Below, in pieces: positions 7,915 to 18,843 of a DNA stretch of 33,370 nucleotides. The stretch covers positions 1-33,370 of the forward strand of contig NZ_BSPW01000023.1 in the NCBI RefSeq assembly GCF_030161235.1, given 5' to 3'. A model generated the notes under the pieces. That model made no database searches. It saw only the letters and a program-made list of their open reading frames with translations, and had not been told where the DNA came from. The stretch comes from Vibrio zhanjiangensis (GTDB lineage Bacteria; Pseudomonadota; Gammaproteobacteria; Enterobacterales; Vibrionaceae). The number at the start of each line of letters is the position of its first letter. Within the stretch, counting starts at the first letter, position 1. The translations under genes and the position numbers were made by a program.

Positions 7915-8233
7915 TTAATACAGTCTGGATACACCAAGCGAAAATTGCTTTTTTGAGGTAGTGTTGAGAATATGTTGGGTGATCTGTTCGAGACGCTTGG
8001 GATTGAGCTCAAACAATTCGACCAGCTTATCCAAACGTTCGATGTACTCAATGACCTGAGCGCGTCTGTGCCGATTTTCATTTATAAAGCTCTGCTCCCC
8101 ATCATAGTCAACCAGTCATATAATCTCTTTCGTGTACGTATCCATGAGGAGGACAAGTTCACCAAAATGGGCACATCCCCCTTTATTACACAATTGATCC
8201 ACTGGACTTGGGAAAGCAAAAATCTCAATCAGG
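7915..8233 (-). pseudogene. Broken, unrecognised reading frame downstream of metJ
   Basis: On the minus strand about 100 codons read like real protein: LCNKGGCAHFGEL, then LVDYDGEQSFINENRHRR, a charged helix IERLDKLVELFELNPKRLEQ, and KKQFSLGVSRLY before TAA (7915-7917). One TGA interrupts it (8116-8118, probably once TGG), and it has no start because it runs into the 3' end of metJ. I do not recognise the family. It looks like the 3' part of a gene whose beginning was lost in the rearrangement that joined the argS block to metJ. The long + frame in the same place (7972-8280) is its shadow. Confidence 0.5.
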
Positions 8234-8554
8234 CTAGTCTTCATCATAAGATTCAAATGCAATGCCCATTTCCGTCATGAGTTTTTTCACCTCAGCAGGT
8301 ATATCATCAGGGCGGTCTTTTCTTAGATCTTCATCTGTTGGTAAGGGCTGACCAGTATAAGCATGGAGAAAGGCCTCACAAAGCAGCTCACTGTTGGTGG
8401 CATGGCGCAAATTATTGATCTGACGGCGAGTGCGCTCATCAGTTAACACTTTCAGAACTTTCAATGGGATAGATACCGTTATCTTTTTAACTTGCTCACT
8501 TTTTTTCCCATGTTCAGCATACGGGCTAATATACTCACCGTTCCAGTCTGCCAT
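8234..8554 (-). CDS. metJ: Methionine repressor MetJ
   Basis: 106-residue ribbon-helix-helix repressor that binds S-adenosylmethionine as corepressor and tandem 8-bp met boxes. The DNA-contacting beta strand is visible as VKKITVSIP (22-30), followed by helix [19 protein letters not shown] and [23 protein letters not shown], all nearly as in E. coli MetJ (105 residues). It is divergent from metB; the 218-base space between them holds a three-box operator (8635-8658), so it probably controls itself as well as metB-metL. Its 3' end abuts the broken frame that separates it from the argS block. Confidence 0.97.
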   Translation of the reverse strand: MADWNGEYISPYAEHGKKSEQVKKITVSIPLKVLKVLTDERTRRQINNLRHATNSELLCEAFLHAYTGQPLPTDEDLRKDRPDDIPAEVKKLMTEMGIAFESYDED

Positions 8555-8580
8555 TGCGCACCTTTAAGATTTATTGTGTA

Positions 8581-8603
8581 TAAAATTACAAAAGGTAATT
8601 TTA
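8581..8603. repeat. AT-rich 9-bp inverted repeat in the metJ-metB space
   Basis: TAAAATTAC (8581-8589) and GTAATTTTA (8595-8603) are exact inverted copies around AAAAG. It lies between the metJ start and the met boxes, so it could be a second operator or a hairpin in the metJ leader. It does not resemble a met box. Confidence 0.5.
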
Positions 8604-8634
8604 GCGGGATTTATGTCCACAAGCAAAGGCATAT

Positions 8635-8658
8635 AGACGTCTAGATGTATTGACGTCT
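8635..8658. promoter_or_regulatory. MetJ operator, three tandem met boxes (metJ/metB)
   Basis: Three consecutive 8-mers in perfect phase: AGACGTCT (8635), AGATGTAT (8643) and TGACGTCT (8651), against the consensus AGACGTCT. Position between divergent metJ and metB fits SAM-dependent repression of both. Confidence 0.9.
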
Positions 8659-8772
8659 GAAAAAACTCAAGGTAGAGTAAAAAGAGTTGATTGGAATAAC
8701 ATATCTCTAACATCCACGAAAAGGTATAGTGTTATCTCCAAAAAGGTCACTACTGTTCGAAAGGAAACACTT

Positions 8773-9942
8773 ATGAGCCCCCGTAAAACAGCCACAATCG
8801 CAGTACGTACTGGTATTGAGTCCGACACTCAGCATCATGCTGTCGTGCCACCAATATACCTCTCGACAAATTTCGGTTTTCCTGCATTTGGCGAAGTACC
8901 AAAATATGATTACACACGTTCAGGTAATCCAAATCGTGGACTATTAGAGCAAGCTCTCTCTGAGTTGGAATCTGGCAAGGGCGCCGTAGTCACCAATTGT
9001 GGAACATCGGCACTTAACTTATGGGTGTCGGCATTTCTTGGGCCAGACGATCTTATCATTGCGCCCCATGATTGTTATGGGGGAACGTATCGATTATTCA
9101 ATACTCGTGCTCAAAAAGGCGATTTTAGAGTTCTTTTTGTTGATCAATCCGATACACAAGCACTTGAGTCTGCTCTTTTGCAAAAACCTAAGCTTGTCCT
9201 TTTAGAAACGCCGTCAAATCCTCTCGTACGTGTCATTGATATTGCCCAAGTGTGTGCCAAAGCCCATGAAGTAGGAGCTAAAGTGGGCGTGGACAATACT
9301 TTTTTAACCCCTATATTCCAAAAACCCTTAGAACTGGGCGCGGATTTCGTTATTCACTCAACCACTAAATACATAAATGGCCACTCAGATGTCATTGGTG
9401 GCGTCATCATCACCAAAACAGAGCAGGACAGCACAGACTTAGCATGGTGGGGTAACTGTATTGGGGCTACAGGTACACCTTTTGATAGCTATATGACCTT
9501 ACGCGGTATCCGAACTCTTGCAGCTCGAATGCGAGTCCATGAAGAAAGTGCTAAGCAAATTTTGGCTTATCTAAGATCGCAATCTCTGATCGGTAGAATT
9601 TATCATCCTAGCTTGCCAGAACATCCAGGCCATGACATCGCGAAAAAGCAGCAATCGGGGTTTGGTTCGATGCTAAGCTTTGAGTTCTCAGGTAGCTTTG
9701 AACAGCTCAAACACTTCGTTGGTGAGCTACAACTATTTTCACTCGCAGAATCTCTGGGAGGTGTTGAAAGCCTTATTTGCCACCCAGCTTCGATGACCCA
9801 CAGGGCAATGGGAGAAGAAGCACTTGCAAAAGCGGGAGTGTCCCAACAACTCTTGCGTCTATCGGTCGGCTTGGAAGACGCCGAGGACCTCATCGACGAT
9901 TTAGAACAAGCATTCAGTAAAGCTAAGGAATTTCATCAATGA
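8773..9942 (+). CDS. metB: Cystathionine gamma-synthase MetB
   Basis: PLP enzyme of methionine synthesis that condenses an O-acylhomoserine with cysteine to cystathionine. From ATG 8773, preceded by AAAGGA, the product has 389 residues (E. coli 386). The PLP lysine is Lys199 in HSTTKYINGHSDVIGG; YDYTRSGNPNR (45-55) and ETPSNPLVRV (145-154) are family signatures. A longer frame to TTG 8650 exists, but its start lies inside the MetJ operator, so the first 41 codons are not accepted. The stop overlaps the metL start (ATGA, 9939-9942), so the two are coupled in one operon under MetJ control. Confidence 0.97.
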   Translation: MSPRKTATIAVRTGIESDTQHHAVVPPIYLSTNFGFPAFGEVPKYDYTRSGNPNRGLLEQALSELESGKGAVVTNCGTSALNLWVSAFLGPDDLIIAPHDCYGGTYRLFNTRAQKGDFRVLFVDQSDTQALESALLQKPKLVLLETPSNPLVRVIDIAQVCAKAHEVGAKVGVDNTFLTPIFQKPLELGADFVIHSTTKYINGHSDVIGGVIITKTEQDSTDLAWWGNCIGATGTPFDSYMTLRGIRTLAARMRVHEESAKQILAYLRSQSLIGRIYHPSLPEHPGHDIAKKQQSGFGSMLSFEFSGSFEQLKHFVGELQLFSLAESLGGVESLICHPASMTHRAMGEEALAKAGVSQQLLRLSVGLEDAEDLIDDLEQAFSKAKEFHQ

Positions 9943-12350
9943 GCCAACAGCGACAGTTACATAAATTTGGTGGAAGTAGCCTCGCAAATCCAGAATGCTA
10001 TCGCCGCGTGACGAACATACTCAAAGAATACTCTAATCCAGATGATCTTATTGTGGTCTCTGCAGCAGGGAAAACCACCAACCGTCTGATTGAGTTCTTA
10101 GATGCACTAAACAAAGATGGTCGTATTGCCCACGAAGTGTTGCAATCCCTAAGAGAATTCCAAATGCAGCTCGTCCATGACCTATTACAAGGCGAGTTAA
10201 AAAATGAGCTTGTGGCCGCACTCGACGATGAATTTAGTACGCTCGGACAGCTCACTGCCCCGTTAAATACTGCGCAAAAAGCGTCTGTACTTGGCCATGG
10301 AGAAACATGGTCAGCACGTTTGCTAGCCAGTTTGCTCAATCAAAATGGATTACAAGCTGTTGCACAAGACTCACGAACATTTCTCAGAGCAGAATCTGGC
10401 ACTCAACCAGAAGTCAATCGAGGTAGTTCATACCCTTTGATTAAGGAAGTCCTATCCCAGCACCCTAATCATCGCATCGTAATCACGGGTTTTATGGCCC
10501 AAGATGACAATGGCCATACCGTTTTACTTGGGCGCAATGGTTCAGACTATTCGGCAACCGTTATCGGAGCCCTAGCTGAGGTCTCTAGAGCCACCATTTG
10601 GAGTGACGTCGCTGGTGTATACAGCGCTGACCCTCGATTTGTCTCTGATGCTTGCCTTTTGCCTCTACTGCGACTGGATGAGGCCAATGAGCTCGCTCGC
10701 TTAGCGGCCCCGGTTCTACATAGCCGCACTCTGCAACCTGTCGCCCAGAGTTCAATGGATCTTCATCTACGTTGCAGCTATGACCCAGAGGCCGGCTCAA
10801 CCAAAATCGAGCGTGTGCTAGCATCAGGACGAGGCGCAAAGATCGTCTCATCACTCAATGAAGTACTCTTAATTCAGCTCCATTTTCCTGCTGGACATGA
10901 TTTTGAGCGCCTAAAACAGGAAACCCTTAGCACTCTGAAGCGCGCTCAACTCGAACCTCTTACTTTTGAAGTTCAAGAAGATCAACACACGCTGCGTTTA
11001 GCTTACACATCCGAAATCGCAGGCGGCGCACTAGAGTATCTGCAAGATGCAGCAATCGAAGCCGAAATAAAGCTCAAAGAAGGATTTTCTTTAGTGGCTG
11101 CCGTTGGCGCTGGCGTGGCAAAAAATGCCAACCATTGTTACGGGTTCTATCATCAGCTCAAGTCAGCCCCTGTCGAATTCATTGCAGAGTCCCCATCAGG
11201 GCTGAGCCTTGTTGCCATATTACGAAGCGTCAATACCTCAAATTTAGTCAAAACCATTCATGATCAGCTTTTTCAAGCTCACAAACGTGTCGGGATCGCT
11301 TTGTGTGGAAAAGGCAATATAGGGTCGAGTTGGCTTGAGCTATTTAACAAACAAAAAAATAAACTCGAAAAGCGCCATGGTATCCATTTTGAGCTGATCG
11401 CCGTGGTGGATAGTCAGAACTACTGGTTCAGTCCTCAAGGCATTGATCCGGCCGGCGTCAGTCAACGCTACGAAGAGGAAGCCATAGAATATCAAGGTGA
11501 TGAATGGATTCAAAAACTGGGTTCGGTACAAGGCTATGATGATGTTGTGGTATTGGATGTCACCGCCAGTCAACAACTTGCCCAGCGTTATACAAATATT
11601 GCAGAGCAAGGCATGCATCTCATCTCTGCCAATAAAGTTGCAGGCTCTGCGTCAAGCCAATACTATCATCAAGTACGAAATGCCTTTGCCAAGATAAACC
11701 GACATTGGCTGTATAATGCAACGGTTGGGGCTGGTCTCCCCATCAACCACACCGTAAGAGATCTGTGTGAAAGTGGGGACGATATTCACTCATTATCGGG
11801 GATTTTCTCTGGCACACTATCATGGCTGTTCCAACAATACGACGGCACTGTACCCTTTGCTGAACTGGTCGACCTTGCATGGCAGCAGGGCCTTACCGAG
11901 CCAGATCCTCGCTGCGACCTCGATGGTTCAGACGTGATGCGTAAGCTCGTCATTCTAGCCCGTGAGGCCGAATTTGACCTTGAGCCAGAGTCCGTCAAAG
12001 TCGAAAGTCTTGTTCCATCAGAACTTATCGACCTGTCACTCGATGACTTCCTTGACCAGGGCCAAATATTAAGCGAGCAAATGGCTGAACGCTTAAAGTG
12101 TGCACAAAGTGAAGACAAGGTGCTTCGTTATGTAGCTCGATTAGAAAAAAATGGCTCGGCCTCAGTTGGAATTGAAGCGCTAGATAAACACCACGCGCTC
12201 GCCAATCTACTCCCCTGCGATAATATTTTTGCCATTGAGAGCAAATGGTATAAAGATAACCCCTTAGTCATACGCGGTCCTGGTGCAGGACGAGAAGTCA
12301 CTGCTGGTGCTATACAGTCCGACCTCAATTTGCTCGCCAGTTTACTCTAA
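9939..12350 (+). CDS. metL: Bifunctional aspartokinase II / homoserine dehydrogenase II
   Basis: Catalyses the first and third steps of the aspartate pathway towards methionine. 803 residues, close to E. coli MetL (810). The aspartokinase domain opens with KFGGSSLANPE (9-19) and contains GRNGSDYSAT, the kinase substrate loop. The homoserine dehydrogenase half begins near residue 451 with GIALCGKGNIGSSW, an NAD(P)-binding fold, and carries GTLSWLFQQYDG and DLDGSDVMRKLVILARE further on. Its base composition is clearly more GC-rich than the flanking accessory blocks. A strong hairpin terminator follows, so metF is transcribed separately. Confidence 0.97.
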   Translation: MSQQRQLHKFGGSSLANPECYRRVTNILKEYSNPDDLIVVSAAGKTTNRLIEFLDALNKDGRIAHEVLQSLREFQMQLVHDLLQGELKNELVAALDDEFSTLGQLTAPLNTAQKASVLGHGETWSARLLASLLNQNGLQAVAQDSRTFLRAESGTQPEVNRGSSYPLIKEVLSQHPNHRIVITGFMAQDDNGHTVLLGRNGSDYSATVIGALAEVSRATIWSDVAGVYSADPRFVSDACLLPLLRLDEANELARLAAPVLHSRTLQPVAQSSMDLHLRCSYDPEAGSTKIERVLASGRGAKIVSSLNEVLLIQLHFPAGHDFERLKQETLSTLKRAQLEPLTFEVQEDQHTLRLAYTSEIAGGALEYLQDAAIEAEIKLKEGFSLVAAVGAGVAKNANHCYGFYHQLKSAPVEFIAESPSGLSLVAILRSVNTSNLVKTIHDQLFQAHKRVGIALCGKGNIGSSWLELFNKQKNKLEKRHGIHFELIAVVDSQNYWFSPQGIDPAGVSQRYEEEAIEYQGDEWIQKLGSVQGYDDVVVLDVTASQQLAQRYTNIAEQGMHLISANKVAGSASSQYYHQVRNAFAKINRHWLYNATVGAGLPINHTVRDLCESGDDIHSLSGIFSGTLSWLFQQYDGTVPFAELVDLAWQQGLTEPDPRCDLDGSDVMRKLVILAREAEFDLEPESVKVESLVPSELIDLSLDDFLDQGQILSEQMAERLKCAQSEDKVLRYVARLEKNGSASVGIEALDKHHALANLLPCDNIFAIESKWYKDNPLVIRGPGAGREVTAGAIQSDLNLLASLL

Positions 12351-12357
12351 GTGATAG

Positions 12358-12379
12358 CGCAGCCATTGGCTGCGTTTTT
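12358..12379 (+). terminator. Rho-independent terminator after metL
   Basis: CGCAGCC (12358-12364) pairs with GGCTGCG (12368-12374) around ATT, followed by TTTTT, eight bases after the metL stop. Confidence 0.88.
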
Positions 12380-12493
12380 ACTATGCCATCATCAGATTGA
12401 CCTAGGGCTCTCTAATTGAAACAAGCTAATATTTAACTTGAGAAAAATTCATGATTACGCAGTTGACTTTCAGCCCTATTCATTACATTCTTT

Positions 12494-13460
<967 letters not shown>

Positions 13461-13488
13461 TGGTATCAAGCAAACGCCTTCATCAGCA

Positions 13489-13516
13489 AAAAGGGTTGAC
13501 CATGGTCAACCCTTTT
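13489..13516. terminator. Bidirectional terminator between metF and zapB
   Basis: A perfect 28-base palindrome centred at 13502/13503, with AAAA on the left, TTTT on the right and core GGGTTGACC/GGTCAACCC. It can act for metF (+) and zapB (-), whose stops face each other here. Confidence 0.9.
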
Positions 13517-13531
13517 ATAATTCGCTCGTCA

Positions 13532-13774
13532 TTATTCGACTTCGTCCATCTTGCCCAACAAGTTACGAATCCGATCCTGCCAAGCTGAATGCTCTTGCTG
13601 CATCTGTTCAGCCTTTTGCGCCATCTCTTCTCGACTTGAGCGCAATTCATCAGCTTCAACAGCAAGCTTTTCTTTTTCTTCTTTAAGATCTTCCACTTCC
13701 ATCTGCAAAAGTGCAATAGTGTCCACTGCAGTTTGTATTTTCGCTTCTAGTTTTTCTAGTACTTCAAAAGACAT
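13532..13774 (-). CDS. zapB: Cell division protein ZapB
   Basis: Small coiled-coil factor that joins the Z-ring through ZapA and helps Z-ring assembly in the cytoplasm. 80 residues (81 in E. coli), beginning [20 protein letters not shown] and continuing as almost uninterrupted heptads ([16 protein letters not shown] and onward), ending [16 protein letters not shown]. The long antiparallel frames over the same bases are shadows. It is convergent with metF and divergent from glpX. Confidence 0.95.
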   Translation of the reverse strand: MSFEVLEKLEAKIQTAVDTIALLQMEVEDLKEEKEKLAVEADELRSSREEMAQKAEQMQQEHSAWQDRIRNLLGKMDEVE

Positions 13775-14067
13775 CTTGGCCTACCTTGTATTATCCGATT
13801 ATCGCGAAGCGCCTCACTCCACTGTATACCCTCATTCTACTCAGGCAGAGAGAGAGAAACACGCTCTATATTGTATATTTGGTATCAATCGATTAAAAAA
13901 ACAGCATACCTTGACAATGCACTGACGGAGAAGGACTTAAAGCACATTTTTTATTACTTTTAGCCGATTTTTTATCAAGTTAGACCTAACACATAAACTC
14001 TCATACAAATATGCTAAAATTCGCTCTAACCACCCTATTCCCCAGTCTATTTTTATTTGGAGCAAGC
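13775..14067. other. zapB-glpX divergent intergenic region
   Basis: 293 bases carrying both promoters. A TTGACA lies at 13911-13916, but no well-spaced -10 follows. GTTAGACCTAAC occurs at 13979-13990 and again at 13443-13454 inside the 3' end of metF. I see no further structure. Confidence 0.4.
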
Positions 14068-15075
14068 ATGAAACGTGATTTAGCAATGGCATTTTCCAGA
14101 GTAACGGAAGGCGCAGCCTTAGCAGGTTATAAATGGTTAGGGCGCGGTGACAAAAATGCGGCAGACGGAGCGGCTGTGGAAGCTATGCGAATTTTATTGA
14201 ACCAGACAGAAATAGATGGCCAGATAGTGATTGGAGAAGGGGAAATCGATGATGCCCCTATGCTGTATATTGGCGAGACCGTCGGTTTAGGTGGTGAGGA
14301 AGTCGATATTGCCGTTGACCCCATTGAAGGAACTCGTATGACGGCGATGGGACAATCTAACGCCTTAGCAGTATTGGCCGCAGGAGAGAAAGGGAGTTTT
14401 CTCAATGCACCTGACATGTATATGGAAAAACTGGTTGTAGGCCCAGGAGCCAAAGGCTGTATTGACCTATACAAACCTCTAAAACAGAATCTGGAAAATG
14501 TAGCCAAGGCCCTCGATAAAACTCTCGATACCTTAGTCGTTATAACCTTAGCTAAGCCGCGCCATGACAAAGTGATCACACAAATGCAATCTATGGGTGT
14601 GCGCGTATTTGCCATTCCTGATGGGGATGTTGCTGCTTCAATTTTAACCTGTATGCCAGAAAGTGAAGTCGATGTGATGTATGGTATTGGCGGTGCCCCT
14701 GAAGGCGTGATTTCTGCCGCTGTGATTCGTTCGCTCGATGGTGATATGCATGGACGTTTACTGCCTAGACATCATGTCAAAGGCGATAACGAGGAAAACC
14801 GAATTTATGGTGCCGCGGAGTTGAACCGATGCAAAGAAATGGGCGTTGAAGCGAATCGAGTGTTAACCATAGAAGAGATGGTGAAAAGTGATAATGTTAT
14901 CTTCTCGGCAACCGGTATTACTAAAGGAGATTTGCTCGACGGAGTAACACGTCAGGGCAATATTGCCACCACAGAGACACTGCTTATTCGAGGCCGCTGC
15001 CGAACCATCAGGCGCATCAAATCAACCCACTATCTTGACCGAAAAGATCCTGAAATCAGAGAAATCGTGTCATAG
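14068..15075 (+). CDS. glpX: Fructose-1,6-bisphosphatase class II GlpX
   Basis: Metal-dependent phosphatase converting fructose-1,6-bisphosphate to fructose-6-phosphate in gluconeogenesis. I take ATG 14068, which has TTGGAGC just upstream, rather than the longer frame from 14011; this gives MKRDLAMAFSRVTEGAAL and 335 residues (336 in E. coli). Metal and substrate motifs are visible: GEGEIDDAPMLYIGE (56-70) and DPIEGTRMTAMG (84-95), followed by GIGGAPEGVISAA. Here it is a single gene beside zapB, unlike E. coli where it follows glpFK. It converges with groEL and shares a terminator with it. Confidence 0.96.
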   Translation: MKRDLAMAFSRVTEGAALAGYKWLGRGDKNAADGAAVEAMRILLNQTEIDGQIVIGEGEIDDAPMLYIGETVGLGGEEVDIAVDPIEGTRMTAMGQSNALAVLAAGEKGSFLNAPDMYMEKLVVGPGAKGCIDLYKPLKQNLENVAKALDKTLDTLVVITLAKPRHDKVITQMQSMGVRVFAIPDGDVAASILTCMPESEVDVMYGIGGAPEGVISAAVIRSLDGDMHGRLLPRHHVKGDNEENRIYGAAELNRCKEMGVEANRVLTIEEMVKSDNVIFSATGITKGDLLDGVTRQGNIATTETLLIRGRCRTIRRIKSTHYLDRKDPEIREIVS

Positions 15076-15102
15076 GTTATAAATCGGCTATGTTACTGAT
15101 AT

Positions 15103-15131
15103 AAAAAAACGGAGACTAAGTCTCCGCTTTT
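15103..15131. terminator. Bidirectional terminator between glpX and groEL
   Basis: CGGAGAC (15110-15116) pairs with GTCTCCG (15120-15126) around TAA, with seven A before and CTTTTT after, so it works on both strands. Confidence 0.9.
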
Positions 15132-15151
15132 TGTTCAGCTAGGTCGCCGGA

Positions 15152-16813
<1,662 letters not shown>

Positions 16814-16881
16814 CTAAAATTCTTTAGTTTTACGTAATTAACAAATGAATCTGAGCAAAAAATTACTCAATGATTGCTAGC

Positions 16882-17175
16882 TTATTGCTCAACGATAGCC
16901 ATAATGTCACTTTCAGACATCACTAGGACTTCTTTACCGTCGATCTTTTCAGTTTTCGTACCGTAGCCTTCAGCAAAAATCACTGTGTCGCCAACATTGA
17001 CATCTAGAGGCATCACAGTGCCATTCTCTAGAATGCGGCCTTTACCAATAGCCAAAACCACACCGCGAGTTGACTTCTCGGCAGCAGAACCAGTCAAAAC
17101 AATACCACCCGCTGATTTTGACTCAACTTCTTGGCGTTCTACGATAACTCGGTCGTGTAATGGACGAATGTTCAT
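16882..17175 (-). CDS. groES: 10-kDa co-chaperonin GroES
   Basis: Heptameric lid of the GroEL cage. 97 residues as in E. coli, with [18 protein letters not shown] at the start, the mobile loop [19 protein letters not shown] (20-38), and the C-terminal [21 protein letters not shown] lies just before the ATG on the minus strand. First gene of the groES-groEL operon. Confidence 0.98.
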   Translation of the reverse strand: MNIRPLHDRVIVERQEVESKSAGGIVLTGSAAEKSTRGVVLAIGKGRILENGTVMPLDVNVGDTVIFAEGYGTKTEKIDGKEVLVMSESDIMAIVEQ

Positions 17176-17256
17176 CGGTCGTCTCTCCTGAAAATTTCCA
17201 TGTTGTTGGATAATTACCTAGCGCAATAGCACAAGGCGTTAAAGTCTTGTGCTATC

Positions 17257-17290
17257 TATATGTGGGACGTTTTGTTGAAACCCAAGGGGC
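17257..17290 (-). promoter_or_regulatory. Sigma32-like heat-shock promoter of groES-groEL
   Basis: Read on the minus strand: CCCCTTGGGT, then 13 bases after CTTGGGT, then CCCACATA. The heat-shock consensus is CTTGAAA, 11-16 bases, CCCCATNT. The match is good at CTTG and at the -10. No CIRCE repeat is seen. Confidence 0.65.
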
Positions 17291-17369
17291 AATAGAGAGA
17301 TTTTTGTGATCAACTTCAGATAAGTGCACTGAGATGCAGGTGGATGTACTTTAGCCGCATATTTATCTC

Positions 17370-17705
17370 CTACCGCCAATCTGCAAGAGGAATGATTTGA
17401 GCACTGCTACGCTCTTGATCTTCACAAGAATCGCCTTCAAGTACATCTTGAAACTTAACCATTTGGGACACCAATTCGCGCATCAATACCACATTGGCAT
17501 GATTGGGGTTTTTGCAATTATCCACTACCCTATCAATATGGCTTTGCTGAGCCCAAAGTCTGTCACGCATCTCTTCAGATGCAGACATGATCATCTCTTT
17601 ACACATATCGTGTTTAAATTGGGCAAATCCTTCAGGATTGCTCTCCGCGAGATGGATTAGCTCATCAAACGAAGGAAGAGTTTGGTTAATTAAAGGTGAG
17701 TTCAT
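17370..17705 (-). CDS. DUF3135-type small protein
   Basis: 111 residues, no signal peptide or membrane segment. The opening LPSFDELIHLAESNPEGFAQFK and the later helix-rich middle (RLWAQQSHIDRVVDNCKNPNHANVVLMRELVSQM) fit the DUF3135 family found in Vibrio and relatives; function unknown. It contains two cysteines late in the chain (about residues 93-96) that are not an obvious metal site. It lies upstream of groES in the same direction, separated by the heat-shock promoter, so it is probably a separate transcript. Confidence 0.75.
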   Translation of the reverse strand: MNSPLINQTLPSFDELIHLAESNPEGFAQFKHDMCKEMIMSASEEMRDRLWAQQSHIDRVVDNCKNPNHANVVLMRELVSQMVKFQDVLEGDSCEDQERSSAQIIPLADWR

Positions 17706-17923
17706 ACAGCCCCCAAAACAAAACTAACAATTCTATCAATTAAAATATAGCCGACCAACGGGATTTGTGCGAGTGTAGGAAAATCTATAGATTTAAGGAA
17801 AGAGAGAGTAGATAAGGAAAATGAATAAACTAAACTAGTTAATCAGTGCCAGTAACCTAATAGGAACATTGTGCTTCATCGTCTGTGTCCAGTTCTGCAC
17901 TGGAACTATGAGGTTGAGCTGAT
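17706..17923. other. Spacer before the IS remnants
   Basis: 218 bases with no gene and no repeat that I can support. It must contain the promoter of the minus-strand DUF3135 gene; I cannot point to it with confidence. Confidence 0.4.
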
Positions 17924-18539
17924 ATGAACTGTAATGGCATTTCTAAGAATTTAACATTAGGCGTTGATACGCATCTTGATAACCATGTTGCAATGCTTGT
18001 TAACAGCATCGTTCAGGTTGTCGATACCCGATAGTTAATCTTAAATTCAGGTGGTTATGAACACTATACAAATGGTGTAAATCTTTGGAACGGTGAAGCA
18101 AATAGGCATAGAAGGCACTGGGACTCATAGTGCAGGCTTATGTAAGTTCTTGCGACAGAAGCAAATAAAAGTATTTGAAGTAAATAGAGCCAATAGGGCA
18201 ATGCATAGACTAAGGGATCAGTCAGATCCAACTGATGCTGAGAGCGCTGCTCGCTCAGGTTTAGCCAATGAATCTACAGCAATCCCTAAATCTCATGATG
18301 TTATTGTTTAAACTATGAAGCTCTTGGTTATTGCGGGAAATAGTTCTGTAAAAGCTAAAACACAAGCGATGAACCAAATACGTGCTTTATTGGTTACTGC
18401 ACCTGAACATATACGAGAAAAATGTTATGTACCGCCAAGTTATCAATGTGTCTTAGTATGTAAAGGAATTAAAGCATCTCAAGGCAGTTTGCTGGAGTCG
18501 ACATTAGTGTCGATGCTAACTTTATTTTCAGAGCTCTAG
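17924..18539 (+). mobile_element. IS110-family transposase remnant
   Basis: From ATG 17924 one frame reads NLTLGVDTHLDNHVAML, the N-terminal start of the RuvC-like DEDD domain of IS110 transposases. It breaks near 18030. After a frameshift, 18093-18311 reads IGIEGTGTHSAGLCKFLRQ and QSDPTDAESAARSGLA, then a nonsense codon (18309-18311), then 18315-18539 in the same frame (VIAGNSSVKAKTQAMNQIRA), ending outside the family. The C-terminal serine domain is missing. At least one frameshift, several stops and a deletion make it dead. Confidence 0.85.
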
Positions 18540-18588
18540 GGGTTATACCCCCATTATAGTATCTGGCTTATCACAGTTCATTTGAAAC

Positions 18589-18795
18589 TGACATAGGAGC
18601 GTCAATGCGGTGATTGAACGATTCTTTGGTAGTCTGAAGCATGACTGGTTGTTAAAAGTACCGCAACCAACGCGAGAGAACATGAAAAATGATGTGTCAG
18701 CTGATACGCGATATTACAATTTAGATCGGTTACATACGACTAACGGCGATATGTCACCGATCGACTATGAAAAGTCCTTTAGAAAAGTGCCCTGA
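18589..18795 (+). mobile_element. IS3-family OrfB C-terminal remnant
   Basis: The frame around VNAVIERFFGSLKHDWLL and RYYNLDRLHTTNGDMSP matches the C-terminal end of the DDE integrase domain of IS3-family OrfB: the final catalytic Glu lies in VIERFFGSLK, and the RLH motif follows. It ends at a stop (18793-18795). The preceding transposase portions are missing; the element abuts the IS110 debris. Confidence 0.83.
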
Positions 18796-18813
18796 AAAAG
18801 TTGCGCAGAACAT

Positions 18814-18843
18814 ATACGGCTGATGTTTATATATCAGCCGTAT
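18814..18843. terminator. 11-bp hairpin overlapping the end of the GNAT gene
   Basis: ATACGGCTGAT (18814-18824) and ATCAGCCGTAT (18833-18843) are exact inverted copies around GTTTATAT. It covers the stop of the minus-strand acetyltransferase gene. No T-run follows in either direction, so the terminator call is tentative; it could instead be an element end. Confidence 0.45.

Noticed and set aside
7972..8280. 102-codon + strand frame
   Set aside because: The minus strand of the same bases reads as a protein with recognisable composition, and the + frame overlaps the end of metJ; treated as a shadow.
8650..8772. Extended N-terminus of MetB from TTG 8650
   Set aside because: The TTG overlaps the MetJ operator, and ATG 8773 gives the normal length and sequence start.
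17176..17369. CIRCE element before groES
   Set aside because: No TTAGCACTC-type inverted repeat; a sigma32-like promoter is present instead.
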